Positions 20,144 to 30,584 of a stretch of DNA of 64,000 nt are shown here, one piece after another. This stretch comes from Globodera rostochiensis (taxonomy: Eukaryota; Nematoda; Chromadorea; Rhabditida; Heteroderidae): contig JAEVLN010000025.1 in assembly GCA_018350325.1 (NCBI GenBank), positions 599,799 to 663,798 of the forward strand, written 5' to 3'. Positions within the stretch are counted from its first letter, which is position 1, and each line of letters opens with the position of its first letter. The position numbers and the translations under genes are program-made. The notes below the pieces were generated by a model. The model ran no database searches and had not been told where the DNA came from. It was given only the letters and a program-made list of their open reading frames with translations.

Positions 20144-21438
20144 ATGGAAAAGTTTTGGATTTTAATTTTGGTGTCATTCATCGCAACAAATTCACCGGAA
20201 AAAGCTGAATCGGTACAATTGGAGGAATTGCCACTCCAAACATTTGACGAATTATTTGTAGAAGAATGGTTGGACAAAGATGAAGCCGAAGATTTGAAAA
20301 CTCCGGCGCCAACAAACTTTGGACAAAATGTCCATCACCAAATCGATCGGCCAAACACCCAGCTTGGACAAATTGAACCATATTCAACTGATCAGAATCC
20401 TCCTCTTACTGAGTCTGATCACACTAGACAAATTGAACCCAATTCAACTGATCAGAATGCTCCTCTCACTGAGTCTGATCACACTAGACAAATTGAACCC
20501 AATTCAACTTATCAGAATGCTCCTCTCACTGAGTCTGATCACATTAGACAAATTGACCCCAATTCAACGGATCAGAATGCTCCTCTCACTGAGTCTGATC
20601 ACACTGGACAAATTGAACCCAATTCAACTGATCAGAATGCTCCTCTCACTGAGTCTGATCACTCTGGACAAATTGAGCCCAATTTAACTGATCAGAATCC
20701 TCCCCTCACAGAGTCTGATCACTCTGATAAAGCTAAAAATGGTGATGAACAGAATGAAATAATAAAAGAAATGTCTTTAAACGAAAAACGTAAAATTATA
20801 GACAAATTCAACGCAATAAAAGACGAATTCAAGCAAAAAAGAAAATTTTTGGCTAAAGAATGGACTCAAATTGAGCATAAAATTGCTAAACATTTAAAAG
20901 TCAATCGCACAAAAATATATAAATGGAAGAAAGAATTTGGCTTAAGTCGAAAAATGTTTTATGAAAAAGAAGAACGTAAACATTTGGTAGAGAAATTTGA
21001 TCAGAGAAAAGCCGAGTTAAAGCGGGATGGATTCAAAAGCTCTTATCATCATGAAATTGATGAAACAATTGCAAAAGAGTTGGGACTTTGTGATAGAACA
21101 ATTTACAAGTGGAAAAATGAACTAGGCCAAACCGGTGAGTATTTCGAGCCCTATTTATTTAATTAATTAAAAATTCTTTTACAGAACCAAATAAACACTC
21201 CGACAGCAAACAAAAGGAATTGATGAAACAATATTATGATATTAAGGACCAAAATCCTAAAATTAATGACAAGAAAATTGCCAAAAGGTTAAAAGTTGGA
21301 AGAGGCACCTTGTTTAACTGGAAAAAGCAATTTAAACAACAGCAATTTCATCCAAATTCTGTCAATGGACATTTTGTGGAAGAGAATGCCGCGGCAAATG
21401 TACAGGAAATTGGGAATTCGAATTTGGGAAGTATTTGA
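20144..21438 (+). CDS. secreted HTH-repeat protein, subfamily B (intact, two exons)
   Basis: Exons 20144-21134 and 21185-21438 give 414 residues. The start MEKFWILILVSFIATNS matches the other B copies; the frame is open upstream, but a TTTCAG at 20125 may be a splice-leader acceptor. A signal peptide is followed by TFDELFVEEW and a linker that includes NFGQNVHHQIDR. Six copies follow of a 20-residue (60 bp) repeat QIEPNSTDQNAPLTESDH. Then come HTH-like units NEKRKIIDKFNAIK...IYKWKKEFGLS and EERKHLVEKFDQRK...IYKWKNELGQT in exon 1, and unit 3 (KQKELMKQYYDIK...LFNWKKQFK) in exon 2. The tail is acidic and Asn-rich. The 50 bp intron (GTGAGT...TTACAG) has an in-frame stop, so retention would give a 340-residue protein lacking unit 3. 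The function is unknown. Confidence 0.8.
20362..20725 (+). repeat. 60-bp coding repeat, six copies
   Basis: The linker of the B gene is a tandem 60 bp repeat (CAAATTGAACCCAATTCAAC ... GAGTCTGATCAC). Copies differ by only a few bases, mostly synonymous or conservative. Other B genes have two or three copies. Confidence 0.85.
21135..21184 (+). other. 50-bp intron between HTH units 2 and 3
   Basis: GTGAGT donor and TTTTACAG acceptor, phase 1. Introns at the same codon and of similar length occur at 38050-38103, 50218-50275, 54200-54257 and 56905-56957. Unit 3 homology to the intronless A genes resumes right after the acceptor. Confidence 0.8.
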
Positions 21439-23570
21439 ATGGTCAAGCATTAAAAACCCCCCAAATCTGTTAGCAATTTCTTCCTATTTCTTCGGCTGTA
21501 TCCGCAGCAGAACTCTGTTTATTCCGATAAACTTTTGAACAATTTCAACATTTCTAATTAGTTTATTAACTCTCCCTCCGCATTTGTTGTATTTTTAACG
21601 CCTATTTAAAATCAGATTTTTTTGTGGCAATGCACAAATTTTAGTTAATATTTGGACAATTTTGCCTTTTTTTCTGGCAAAATCAATGTCAGAATAGAAA
21701 TTTTATTATTGAATAAAAAAATTTTTGACATCTTTAAAAGTTTTTGTTCTAAAAAATCAAAAGAGAACGAAAAAAAAAAATGAGTTTAAATTGAAGTTCG
21801 GATTGAGAAAAGCATTGATCGAAAAGGAATTTCCGGCTTTCATTTATGCTTGTGGGGAAATTTATTGTTTAAATTTTTTTTCTTGCATTTCGTAGGGCAC
21901 TTTCTTTCTTGGCATTTTCCCTTACGGCACTTTCTTTTGACATTCATTAAAATTTTCTTGGCGGCGCCTCCACCGACCCTCCCCCAGAAGGAGGAAGCCG
22001 AACTCGCAAAAAAATTGTGGGGCAGGGAAATATTTGAATATCTTTTACCAAATTAAATTTTAGTAAACTTCGAAGTATACAGGTAAAGCTTCTTTTATCA
22101 AGAAAAAATACAGAATAATAAAAAAAATGGAATTTTCATATTTCACTAGGAAAATTCGAATATTCCTTTATTCAAATAATATGGCAACATACAATTAATG
22201 TTGAATATTTTAATTATATGAATAAAATTTCATCTTTATTTGCTTTCAGAATATATGATTTTTAGCCTATTCCCATCTCAAAAACGAGCGCGCTTTCTTT
22301 ATCTGCAAAAATTAAAGAATTTTCATTAAACAAAAATTTTCTACGGCATTTTGATTTGTATTGCCGGAAAATTCCCCCTAAAAAGGGCTAATTTGCCCCA
22401 AAATTTCTATTGGAGCAAAGTTTGGGGTTCCATAAAAAATGAATGGTTGGAGCAATAAACCTCAAATTTTGCATTAGGCTTCGCCCATTTATGTTCTCGC
22501 TGTACAAAACTTCAATTTCCGCTAATGTTAGAAAATATGTCCAAAAAAAAGGCAACATTTTTCGATCATAATTAGGGCTCCAATTATATGGACAAAAATG
22601 AAATATGGCCATAAAATATGGATGAAAAATTGCAAAATATGGACCAAATATGGACAAAAATTGCAAAATATGGACGAAAATGGATAAAAATTTTTTTCAA
22701 ATATTGTAAAAAATGGGCAAGATTTCCTAATAGAAGAAGAGCAAAAAAAATTTTATTTGCAAATTAAAGGCATTTCTGAGAAAATTTTTGAAAATAAGCG
22801 AATTTAAAAAATTTTTATTTTTTGGTAGCAGAATTTTTAGTTGCAAAAACTATTTAAAAAAAATTTTTTCCTGATCTCGTTTTATAGCAAATCTCGGCAT
22901 CTAAAAGTTGATTTGAATAAAATTTTGTTGGTTGCTCATTATTTTTATGTTTAATTTTGTAAGAAAAAAAAATTTGAAGAGAAGAGGATGCGAACTTTCA
23001 CACATAAAAAGGAAATTGAGAACACAACCACCAGGTCACACAACCACTTACCGTGCTTACAATCTTTTTTCATTAAATGAAAATGTATAAACTTTGAGGC
23101 CTTATATCTCGTTCCCCAGGGCTTTATATCAAAAATGAATGGTAGCAAATGTGGGGGTGCAAGATTTTTTTTTCACACTCTGCACAATTTAAATATTAAT
23201 AAGAATTCTCTTTATTAGATCCAAATTTATGAATATTTCCAAACCCATTAAATTCATAAAATGCAAAATTTTTTTTTTTGCAATTCTGCTTACTACACTT
23301 GTGGTGATTGCTGTGGGCGGGAAATGTTCTGGATTGGATTCAAACCCCCAACTATGTAAATGACTTTTTAGGACTTTCAGTGAATATCTATGACTGAGGA
23401 AACAATTTCTAAAAATTTATTTGTTTTTTTAAATTAATTTCATAACAATTCAGAAATTTTAAAATTTTGATTTTTACTCAGCAAAATTGGGTGAATATGT
23501 ATTAATTGTATAAAAATTTTACTATTATTATACGATTTTTCTAAATAAAATAATATTGCCTGTAATTATT
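21439..23570. repeat. dispersed repeats, no gene
   Basis: 21955-21985 has the GGCGGCGCCTCCACCGACCC core. 22020-22258 is the second copy of the repeat at 10505-10750. 22300-22530 is an inverted, diverged copy of 51640-51870 (TTTGGGGTTCCATAAAAAAT, GGAGCAATAAACCTCAAATT). 22555-22690 is rich in ATATGGACAAAAAT. 23310-23350 has a tRNA box B-like TTGGATTCAAACCCC on minus. From 23370 the sequence parallels 28555 onward, which is the upstream duplication of the next A gene. Confidence 0.5.
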
Positions 23571-23574
23571 GACT

Positions 23575-23747
23575 TATTTTATTGAAAAGAATTTTGGCTT
23601 TGAACGATTTGATCTTTTCAAGAAACCAATAAAAAGCGTTGGATTAATAAACATTGACATTTTATTGACAAAAACTAGTTTATTATTAAAATTATTAACA
23701 TTTTCAATAAAATTAAAAAAAAAGAAATTCTTAAGAAATTGCAGGCA
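23575..23747 (+). promoter_or_regulatory. conserved upstream block of subfamily A
   Basis: In order: GGCTTTGAACGATTTGATCT, AAACCAATAAAAAGCGTTGG, ATTAATAAACATTGAC, TTATTGACAAAAACTAGTTT, ATTAACATTTTCAATAAAA and GAAATTCTTAAGAAATTGCAG just before the ATG. The same series precedes 8733, 28914 and 30860. The terminal CAG|GCAATG could be a trans-splice acceptor. Confidence 0.5.
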
Positions 23748-24845
23748 ATGAAAATTTGGTTAATTATTATTTCATTATTTGCAACGAATTTGATCCAAAA
23801 TGTTAATTCTGTGGGCCAAAACGGAGAAAGTTCAAAACTTTACAAATCATTTGATGAAATATTTGGAAAAGGATGGGACGACAAAAGTAATGATTCAAAA
23901 GACTTGAACTGTCGTCATGTTAAAGAAGAAGTTCAAGACGTACAAGCACCAATCACTTCTAATCAGAAAAATATTGATGAAATATTAAAACAGAAATTTG
24001 ATGAAATTTATGATGAAAATTGGTCGGAAGACGAAAACAATTCAGCTGAGTCTGAGCAACAAAAATGGGAAATTATTCAAAAATTCCGTGAAATGAAAGA
24101 TAATTATCGGAAAAAAAACAAACGCCCACATTCAGCCAAAGAATGGGTTAAAATTGAAGCAAAAATATTAAATGGTTTGGGTGTTTGTCGAACAACAATT
24201 TATAAATGGATTAAAGAATTGGGTTTAAACCAAAAGAATTCAGCGCCAGATCAAGATGAGAGTGTTGATGAACAGCAAAATGAGCCCAATGAATGTGAAA
24301 AAATTGAGTCTGATCAACAGAAACGTGAAATTATCCAAAAATTCCGTGAAATGAAAGAAAATTATCGGGAAAAAAACAAACACGCACATTCAAGCAAAGA
24401 ATGGGTTAAAATTGAGTTAAAAATAGCAAATGGTTTAGGCTTAAGTCGCTATAAATTATATAAATGGATCAAAGAATTGGGTTTAAGAAAAGAAACAAAG
24501 TTTTCTGAGTTAGAAAAACGTCAAATTTTGAAACAATTTGATGAAATAAAAAGCAAATGTATGAAGGCCAAATTCAATAACATTTCAATGCAAGAACTTA
24601 ATAATAAAATTGCAAAAAAATTATTTGTTTCTACCGCCACAATTATTCGATGGAAGCGCAAATTTGGCCTTTCTGTTAACAACAAAATTTCTGACGCAAC
24701 AAAAATTGGAATTTTAAAGGAATATGCCAAAATAAAAGGGAAAAATCCGAAAATGAGTGATTGTGGCATTGCTGATTTGTTGAAAATCTCAAAAAACAGT
24801 TTAATTCGATGGAAAAAACAATTTAAAGAAGAAATGAACCTGTGA
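23748..24845 (+). CDS. secreted HTH-repeat protein, subfamily A with four HTH units
   Basis: 365 residues from the ATG at 23748. Signal peptide MKIWLIIISLFATNLIQNVNSV, then FDEIFGKGW and FDEIYDENW motifs. Its first half is close to the gene at 6315 up to KELGLNQK. There a second acidic linker (NSAPDQDESVDEQQNEPNECEK) and a second unit 1 (REIIQKFREMKENYREKNK) follow, so unit 1 is duplicated. Unit 2 (ISMQELNNKIAKKLFVSTATIIRWKRKFGLS) and the terminal unit (MSDCGIADLLKISKNSLIRWKKQFKEEMNL) match the 28914 and 30860 genes. The protein thus looks like a mosaic of two family members. No introns. The 3' flank is of A type. Function unknown. Confidence 0.8.
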   Translation: MKIWLIIISLFATNLIQNVNSVGQNGESSKLYKSFDEIFGKGWDDKSNDSKDLNCRHVKEEVQDVQAPITSNQKNIDEILKQKFDEIYDENWSEDENNSAESEQQKWEIIQKFREMKDNYRKKNKRPHSAKEWVKIEAKILNGLGVCRTTIYKWIKELGLNQKNSAPDQDESVDEQQNEPNECEKIESDQQKREIIQKFREMKENYREKNKHAHSSKEWVKIELKIANGLGLSRYKLYKWIKELGLRKETKFSELEKRQILKQFDEIKSKCMKAKFNNISMQELNNKIAKKLFVSTATIIRWKRKFGLSVNNKISDATKIGILKEYAKIKGKNPKMSDCGIADLLKISKNSLIRWKKQFKEEMNL

Positions 24846-24929
24846 AATTATATGGACTTTGTAGGCCCTTGACTCAACGTGAAGATGTTATTATTTTTGG
24901 GATCGAGTTATTTGAAAATTGTTGTTATT

Positions 24930-25121
24930 TATTGAATTTTTTAAAAGTATTAAAAAAATTAATGCATTTGTTTGTTGTGACACTTCCATAGAAGATAGCG
25001 TTAATGCATAAAAAAGGGTTTCACCTAAAAATGCGACCCTAATCAAATAAACAACGAATTATCATAATACTAGATTAGTAAAATTTTCAATAATTTAAAG
25101 AATTTTTATGGAATTGCAGAC
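24930..25121. other. intergenic, no gene
   Basis: A/T-rich. The last 60 bp (AAAATTTTCAATAATTTAAAG, GGAATTGCAGACAATG) are a decayed A-type upstream block that leads into the following pseudogene. Confidence 0.4.
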
Positions 25122-25400
25122 AATGAAAATAAAACAATTATTTTTCTTAATACCGTATTTTCTCTATTAGTAGCCTATGGGCTTCTATTTTTCAACATAT
25201 TTTTTCCAAAATTATTTACACAATAAATTTTTATATTATTTTTTTGAACCAAAATAAATTTTTGTAAAGTACGACACCGGAATTTACAGAAACCAAAGAA
25301 TGGCATAAACACAGACAACAGAAGTTGAGAATAAATCAACTGATCAAAAAAATCCAAATGAACGAAGCTTTACACATTTATTGATCTCGTCCATTGAAAA
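25122..25400 (+). pseudogene. subfamily A variant remnant
   Basis: Starts with a promoter-like lead and ATGAAAATAAAAC. It is then interrupted by unrelated A/T-rich sequence, and resumes at 25270 with the variant insert (CGGAATTTACAGAAACCAAA, AAGTTGAGAATAAATCAACT) also found at 5200, 16750 and 45770. The frame is broken and no HTH units follow. Confidence 0.6.
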
Positions 25401-26060
25401 TAAGCATGCGCGACTGGTTTGGGATCAGTGTATTTTATGAATAACGATTGTGTTTTGTGAATTTGGAATTTAATTTCAAGTATATTTGATTTTGTTTGAT
25501 TTTTAAAACTAATTTATTTTTTTATAGTTTTTCGTTTCATTACATAGCTCATTTTTTACAAAGTTCAATTGGTACCGGATGGCCTTTTCAATTTTTATTG
25601 ATACATTTTCTTCACCCCGACCCGAATATTGGACGTCCCCAATCCCCAGGCATGGCTAACCCCGCCCTGACTTGCCCGCGCCGAGGGGTCGGGGAGCAAT
25701 ATTAATTTTGAGTAAATTTTCTTGAAACTTTTTTTGTTTGTTAAAAAGGGAAATTCTTTTTCAGGTGCCGAGGGAAATTCTATAATCTTGGAGAAGTGTG
25801 TTTCGATTTTTGGTATGAAAAAAGTTTATTCGTTTCTGATCAAAACAGATCAAGTTACGGTATGATCAATTTTGAAAAATTTAATCCGACGAAATAGTGT
25901 GCAAAAGGGAGAGAGAATGGTTAGACACATGAGAGTAAGGAGAGAGATAAGGTGTAGTTTTGCAGTAATTTACACCCCATAGAATAAACAATCCAATCTA
26001 AGAAGAATGATCCAGAATTTTTGATCCAATCGTCGTAGAGTTTCGAAAATTTGAAGCAGT
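25401..26060. other. intergenic with one CCCCGAC repeat
   Basis: 25610-25690 carries the CCCCGACCCG/GAGGGGTCGGGG dispersed element. The rest shows no gene. Confidence 0.4.
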
Positions 26061-28156
26061 TCATTCAGCTCCAAGCCAATCGGCAATCCAAATAATCCCT
26101 AACCATATGAAAAAGAAAACGAAGCAGGCGACAACAAGAAGGATCGCTGCTGCAGTTAGCGGGTCGGTACGTTTTGCACGGCGTTTTTGGCCTTTTAAAA
26201 TATTGGGTAATTATCGCAAAAAATGAATATATATTTCCTCCAAATATAAACTCACTTTGATTTTTTGCTTCTTTCAATTGATTTTTGTTTAAATAATTTA
26301 TAAATTCTTCATTTTTCCGAATTAATTGCCACAATTCGACCATTTTTTGTGTATTTTCCTTCCCGTTGCCCACATAATGTTTGTTTCGCGCAGTCTCTGA
26401 CCAAACAACGGCCGCATTCTTCACAATTTCTCGTAATTCCATTTTTGAATTGAATTTCTCAATTTTTTCAAGTGAAATTCCCCTTTCTTTGGCCATAATT
26501 TTGATTGCCTTGTTAATTTTGGCCACAATTTCGCTTCCAATTGTCCCTTTTTTCATTAGCAAATGCTTTAACATGACGAAAGTTTTGGCCAACTTTTGCA
26601 CAAATTTTGCGATTTTTCTAAATCTGCACATCAACGAATATAAATTCCCAAGTTTCAACGACCGATAGACATTCGCAAGAGAGCCGGATTGGCCTTCCAA
26701 TTTTTGAGTTTTGTTTTGATCATCAACTCCGAACTCAACGGACGGCGAAATAAATCGCCTCGAATAGGTTTTCTGTTAAAAAAAAGTGAAAAGTTTTGTC
26801 GATTAGTCCAAAATGACCTTTGATGATCTGATTGGATCAATCAGATCATTTGTCGGGCATTGAAACAGGGTACATGTCAACTCGCCGACAGTCGACTCGC
26901 CGACGCCGACTCGCCAATGGTCGACTCGCCGACGACGACTCGCCGATGATCGACTCGCCGACGCCGACTCGCCAATGGTCGACTCGCCGACGACGACTCG
27001 CCGATGGTCGACTCGCCGACGCCGACTCGCCGATGGTCGACTCGCCGTCGACGACTCGCCGATGGTCGACTCGCCGAAGCCGACGTGCCAACTCGCCGAC
27101 GCCGGCGGTTCGACTCGCCGACGGTTGACTCGCCGATAATAGTTAATTCCTGTTTTATCTCTCGACTCAAATTTTTTAAACACAAAAAGCTAGATTTGTA
27201 AAAATCTCAATTTAGTTCTGGAAAAAATATACCGGAATTAAAAATTAGTCAAACCAAAAAAAAGGTTGTCGCTTGAAATTTCGAAAATTGTTTGAATTAA
27301 ATTTGCGTTCGGGTTTGACATTCGCAAAACCCGAGGTCGGATTCGTGTCCTACGCTTATATATACCTAGAAAACATGCATTAAAATCATAAACATCCAAA
27401 GTTTTAGCATTTTTTCGGTCGCGATCCCAAAGCTTACACCCCTAAATCTCCAATTTTTTAGCACATATATTGAGATTTTTACAAATCTAACTTTTTGTAT
27501 TCAAAAAATTTGAGTTGAGAGATAAAACAGGAATTAACTATTATCAGCGAGTCAATCGTCGGCGAGTCGAACCGCCGGCGAGATCACCGTCGGCGAGTCA
27601 AACCGTCGGCGAGTTAACCGTTGGCGAGTCGGCGTCGGTGAGTCAACCGTCGGCGTCGGCGAGTTGAACTGTTCCCATTGAAACACTTTGGAATAATTTC
27701 AGTTACGGGACTCGATTTCCCCGGATATTAAAATTAAACTTTATAAATTTAATTTAATTTTATTGCTTAATTAATTGGGTAATCTATTTTAAAATGGTCA
27801 GCACTTCAAAAGTGGGATGTGCAGGCGAAGGTGGCGGCGGCTTATAATTGGCCTTATCCGAAAGCTCGTCAATGAAAGGTTCGTCTTCGTCCATGTCACG
27901 GGCCATCTCTGTGAGTTGGTCGTCCAAAATGCCGTTTTGTTGCAGCAAATAACGCCAATCAGGCCTCAAAAAATGTTGGGGCTTCGTATAAATATTTTAT
28001 TTGAGAATTTAACAAATTATTTATGCAAATGTGTTAAAACGGTTTAACTTACGCCTCTTGGTCTTGCAGTTGTTCAGACGAATTCGATTGCACATCCTTT
28101 GCGCGGAGGCATTGGACAATGGCAGAAATCAAAAACGTAAAGATTTTACAATTCAT
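26061..28156 (-). CDS. predicted single-pass membrane protein with signal peptide, unknown family
   Basis: Proposed exons on minus: 28053-28156, 27805-27964, 26256-26772 and 26061-26191, 303 residues in total. Exon 1 gives a signal peptide (MNCKIFTFLISAIVQCLRA). Exon 2 is acidic and ends in a Pro run (KPPPPSPAHPTFE). Exon 3 is a Lys-rich helical region (LANVYRSLKLGNLYSLMCRF ... MELREIVKNAAVVWSETARN). Exon 4 has a basic KRRAKR stretch, then the membrane helix AAAILLVVACFVFFFIWLGI and ends WLGAE. Introns 1 and 3 have good GT-AG borders (GTAAGT; GTGAGT). Intron 2 (about 1 kb) is the weak point: its donor is GTGCTG, and without it exon 2 ends at a stop at 27784, giving a 94-residue secreted protein, with 26061-26772 a separate 3' part. 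The intron holds an 809 bp foldback element. I recognise no family. Confidence 0.5.
26868..27676. mobile_element. foldback (Mutator-like?) element with long inverted arms
   Basis: Flanked by the 9 bp direct repeat ATTGAAACA (26859-26867 and 27677-27685). Ends are GGGTACATGTCAACTCGCC and the inverse of GGGAACAGTTCAACTCGCC. Inner to these, both arms are tandem arrays of GACTCGCCGACG-type units (26876-27143 plus-sense; 27545-27668 as the inverse). Further in is an inverted pair AATTCCTGTTTTATCTCTCG (27145) and its complement near 27520. The loop (27220-27460) has no transposase. The 9 bp duplication suggests a Mutator-like origin. Open frames in the arms are repeat artefacts. Confidence 0.75.
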
Positions 28157-28264
28157 TGTTTCAGAAAATGCTTATAATACAAATAATTGTTTAATGTAAT
28201 TTAAATAAATACAACAAAAAAATAATGGAATAAGCCTAAAAATGGCCTCCACGTGAATAATCAA

Positions 28265-28402
28265 TCAATCGCCCACCTTTCTTCTGCTCAACGGGCGCAG
28301 CAAATTCAAATCACAATGAATGCCAAAACCAACGTGGCCTTTTTGCAAATCGATCGCCCCATAAGAAGAGGCAGCCACCGCAGGGTTTGCGTCGAAGCCT
28401 TT
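28265..28402 (-). CDS. possible terminal exon of an unknown gene
   Basis: On minus, after a TTGAAAG acceptor-like site, an open stretch reads FDANPAVAASSYGAIDLQKG then HVGFGIHCDLNLLRPLSRRK and ends GD* at 28265. Base composition is much less A/T-rich than its surroundings and the wobble positions look coding. I find no upstream exon to join, so it could be the 3' end of a gene whose 5' part has been lost. Family not recognised. Confidence 0.35.
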   Translation of the reverse strand, partial: KGFDANPAVAASSYGAIDLQKGHVGFGIHCDLNLLRPLSRRKVGD

Positions 28403-28760
28403 CAATTTGAAGAATTTTAATGTTTTATACACTTAATGGTGTTAATTTTCAAAAAGTTTTTCGATTCGAAATTGAAAAGATTCAATTTTTGCAAAGTTCA
28501 GCTACAACACCGGCGGGGGAAGTCGGGGGACGAGTCGGTCGGTGGTCGGACTTTTAACTTTCAGTGAATATCTATGTTGGAGGAAAGAATTTCTAAAAAT
28601 ATTTTTGATTTTAAATTCATAACAATTCAGAATTTTAAAATTTTGATTTTTACTCAGCAAAATTGGGTGAATAATATTAATTGTATAAAAATTTTACTAT
28701 TATTATTCATTTTTTCTAAATAAAATAATATTGCCTGTAATTATTGACTATTTTAATTGA
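28403..28760. other. intergenic; upstream duplication of the A gene at 23748
   Basis: From 28555 (ACTTTCAGTGAATATCTATG) to 28760 the sequence parallels 23375-23570, so the two downstream A genes share more than 350 bp of 5' DNA. It contains no gene. Confidence 0.5.
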
Positions 28761-28913
28761 AAAGAATTTTGGCTTTGAACGATGATCTTTTCAGGAAATC
28801 AATATAAAGCATTGGATTAATAAACATTGACTTTTATTGACAAAAGCTAGTTTATTACTAAAATTATTAACATTTTCAATAAAATTTTAAAGAATTCTTA
28901 GGAATTGCAAACA

Positions 28914-29801
28914 ATGAAAGTTTGGTTATTAATTATTATTTCATTAATTTCTGCAACATTTTTGATCAAAAATGCTAATTCTGTGGACGATGGCGGACAA
29001 GAATCAAAACTTTACAAATCATTTGATGAAATATTTGGAAAAGGATGGGACGATGAAAGTAACTTTCGTCATGTTAAAGAAGAAGTTCAAGACGGACAAG
29101 CTCCAAACACTTCTGATCAGAAAAATATTGATGAAATATTGAAACAGAAATTTGATGAAATTTATGATGAAAATTGGTCGGAAGACGAAAACAATTCAGC
29201 GCCAGATCAAGATAAAAATGTTGATGAACAGCAAAATGAGTCCAATGAATGTGAAAAAATTGAGTCTGATCAACAAAAACGTGAAATTATTCAAAAATTC
29301 CGTGAAATGAAAGAGGGTTATAAGCAAAAGGGATATTCCAGAAAAGAATGGAATCAAATTGAGACAAATATATCAAATGGTTTGGGGGTTAGTCGCACAA
29401 AGTTGTACAAATGGAAGAAAGAATTGGGTTTAAGAAAAGAAACAAAGTTTAAATCAAAATTTTCTGAATTTGAAAAACGTCAAATTTTGAAACAATTTGA
29501 TGAAATAAAAAGCAAATGTATGAAGGCAAACCTCAAAAATATTTCAATGCGCGAACTTAATGAGAAAATTGCAAAAAAATTATTTGTTTCTACCGCCACA
29601 ATTATTCGATGGAAGCGCGAATTTGGACTTTCTATCACTAAGAAACAATTTTCTGATGCAACAAAAATTGGAATTTTGAAGAAATATGCCAAAATAAAAG
29701 GGAAGAATCCGAAAATGAGTGATTGTGGTATTGCTGATTTGTTGAAAATCTCAATAAGCAGTTTAAATAGATGCAAAGCTCAATTTAGAAACAAAAATTA
29801 A
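28914..29801 (+). CDS. secreted HTH-repeat protein, subfamily A (intact)
   Basis: 295 residues from the ATG at 28914. The signal peptide MKVWLLIIISLISATFLIKN is identical over its length to the one at 8733. FDEIFGKGW follows, but a short deletion removes the NDSKDLNC segment so that DDESN joins FRHVKEEVQD. FDEIYDENW, linker DKNVDEQQNESNECEK and three HTH-like units follow, closing LYKWKKELGLR, IIRWKREFGLS and LNRCKAQFRNKN. The last unit has Cys for the conserved Trp and a shortened tail. The conserved upstream block and A-type 3' flank are present. Function unknown; predicted secreted and possibly nucleic-acid-binding. Confidence 0.8.
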   Translation: MKVWLLIIISLISATFLIKNANSVDDGGQESKLYKSFDEIFGKGWDDESNFRHVKEEVQDGQAPNTSDQKNIDEILKQKFDEIYDENWSEDENNSAPDQDKNVDEQQNESNECEKIESDQQKREIIQKFREMKEGYKQKGYSRKEWNQIETNISNGLGVSRTKLYKWKKELGLRKETKFKSKFSEFEKRQILKQFDEIKSKCMKANLKNISMRELNEKIAKKLFVSTATIIRWKREFGLSITKKQFSDATKIGILKKYAKIKGKNPKMSDCGIADLLKISISSLNRCKAQFRNKN

Positions 29802-29999
29802 GAACTTTTGAAAATATACGGACTTTGTAGGCCCTTGACTCAGCGCGAAGATGTAATTATTATTTGGGACCGGATTATTTAAAATTGTTGTTTATTTCGG
29901 GATTGTCGTTTCTTTGATTTTCTTAAAAGTATTAAAATAAATGGTTGATTGATTAGCGTTCTATGAATTCAATCTCAAAGTTATGACGACTAAAATATT

Positions 30000-30300
30000 T
30001 ACAGATTCGTAATTAGCTTGACGAGGGGAGTTAAATGATATATATTATCCATTTCTGAGAAGAACATATAAGATACAAATCCCAAATGTTTAGCTATGTT
30101 ATAATAAAGCGCAATTTCCTAATTCTCCCTTTTAGTATTTAATGGCTGTACTCTATTTATCTACTTAGTAAACCCGAATTTGGGGAAGAATTTTAAAAAA
30201 TTGATTTGGCATAATAATGTTTGTGCTTTATTAAATTCATAAAGGCCTATACAAGTCAATAAAAAATAAAATGTATTGTGAAACAATTCCCTACAGCAGG
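30000..30300. other. no gene seen
   Basis: A/T-rich intergenic DNA without recognised repeat or coding sequence. Confidence 0.4.
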
Positions 30301-30420
30301 ATTGTACTCATTTTGCTGTTCATCAACACTTTGATCTTTATCTGGCGCTGAATTGTTTTCGTCTTCCGACCAATTTTCCTAGTTTCAGTCAATAAAAAGT
30401 CAAACAAAAAACTAATTTTG
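30301..30420 (-). pseudogene. small subfamily A fragment with upstream remnant
   Basis: Minus-strand reading gives NWSEDENNSAPDKDQSVDEQ, about 27 codons of the acidic linker, directly followed on the 5' side by a piece of A-type upstream sequence (AGTCAATAAAAAGTC). Everything else is deleted. Confidence 0.7.
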
Positions 30421-30584
30421 TAAAAAAATTTTAATAACCCAGACACAAAGTCGATAAACGCTATGCCTGATGAGGCAGAGAAGAGAAAACTACTATTGGG
30501 CCCATTTGACCATAGGGGGACACGAAAATATTTTTTTCAAAAAAATTAAAACTGATCAAAACCGCTTTAAATTTTCAATTTTTA

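Noticed and set aside
20319..20687. 122-codon plus frame rich in Leu and Ile within the B gene linker
   Set aside because: Out-of-frame reading of the 60-bp repeat whose correct frame gives QIEPNSTDQ.
26803..27201. Arg/Ser-rich open frames on both strands
   Set aside because: They lie in the tandem arm of the foldback element and only translate the repeat unit.
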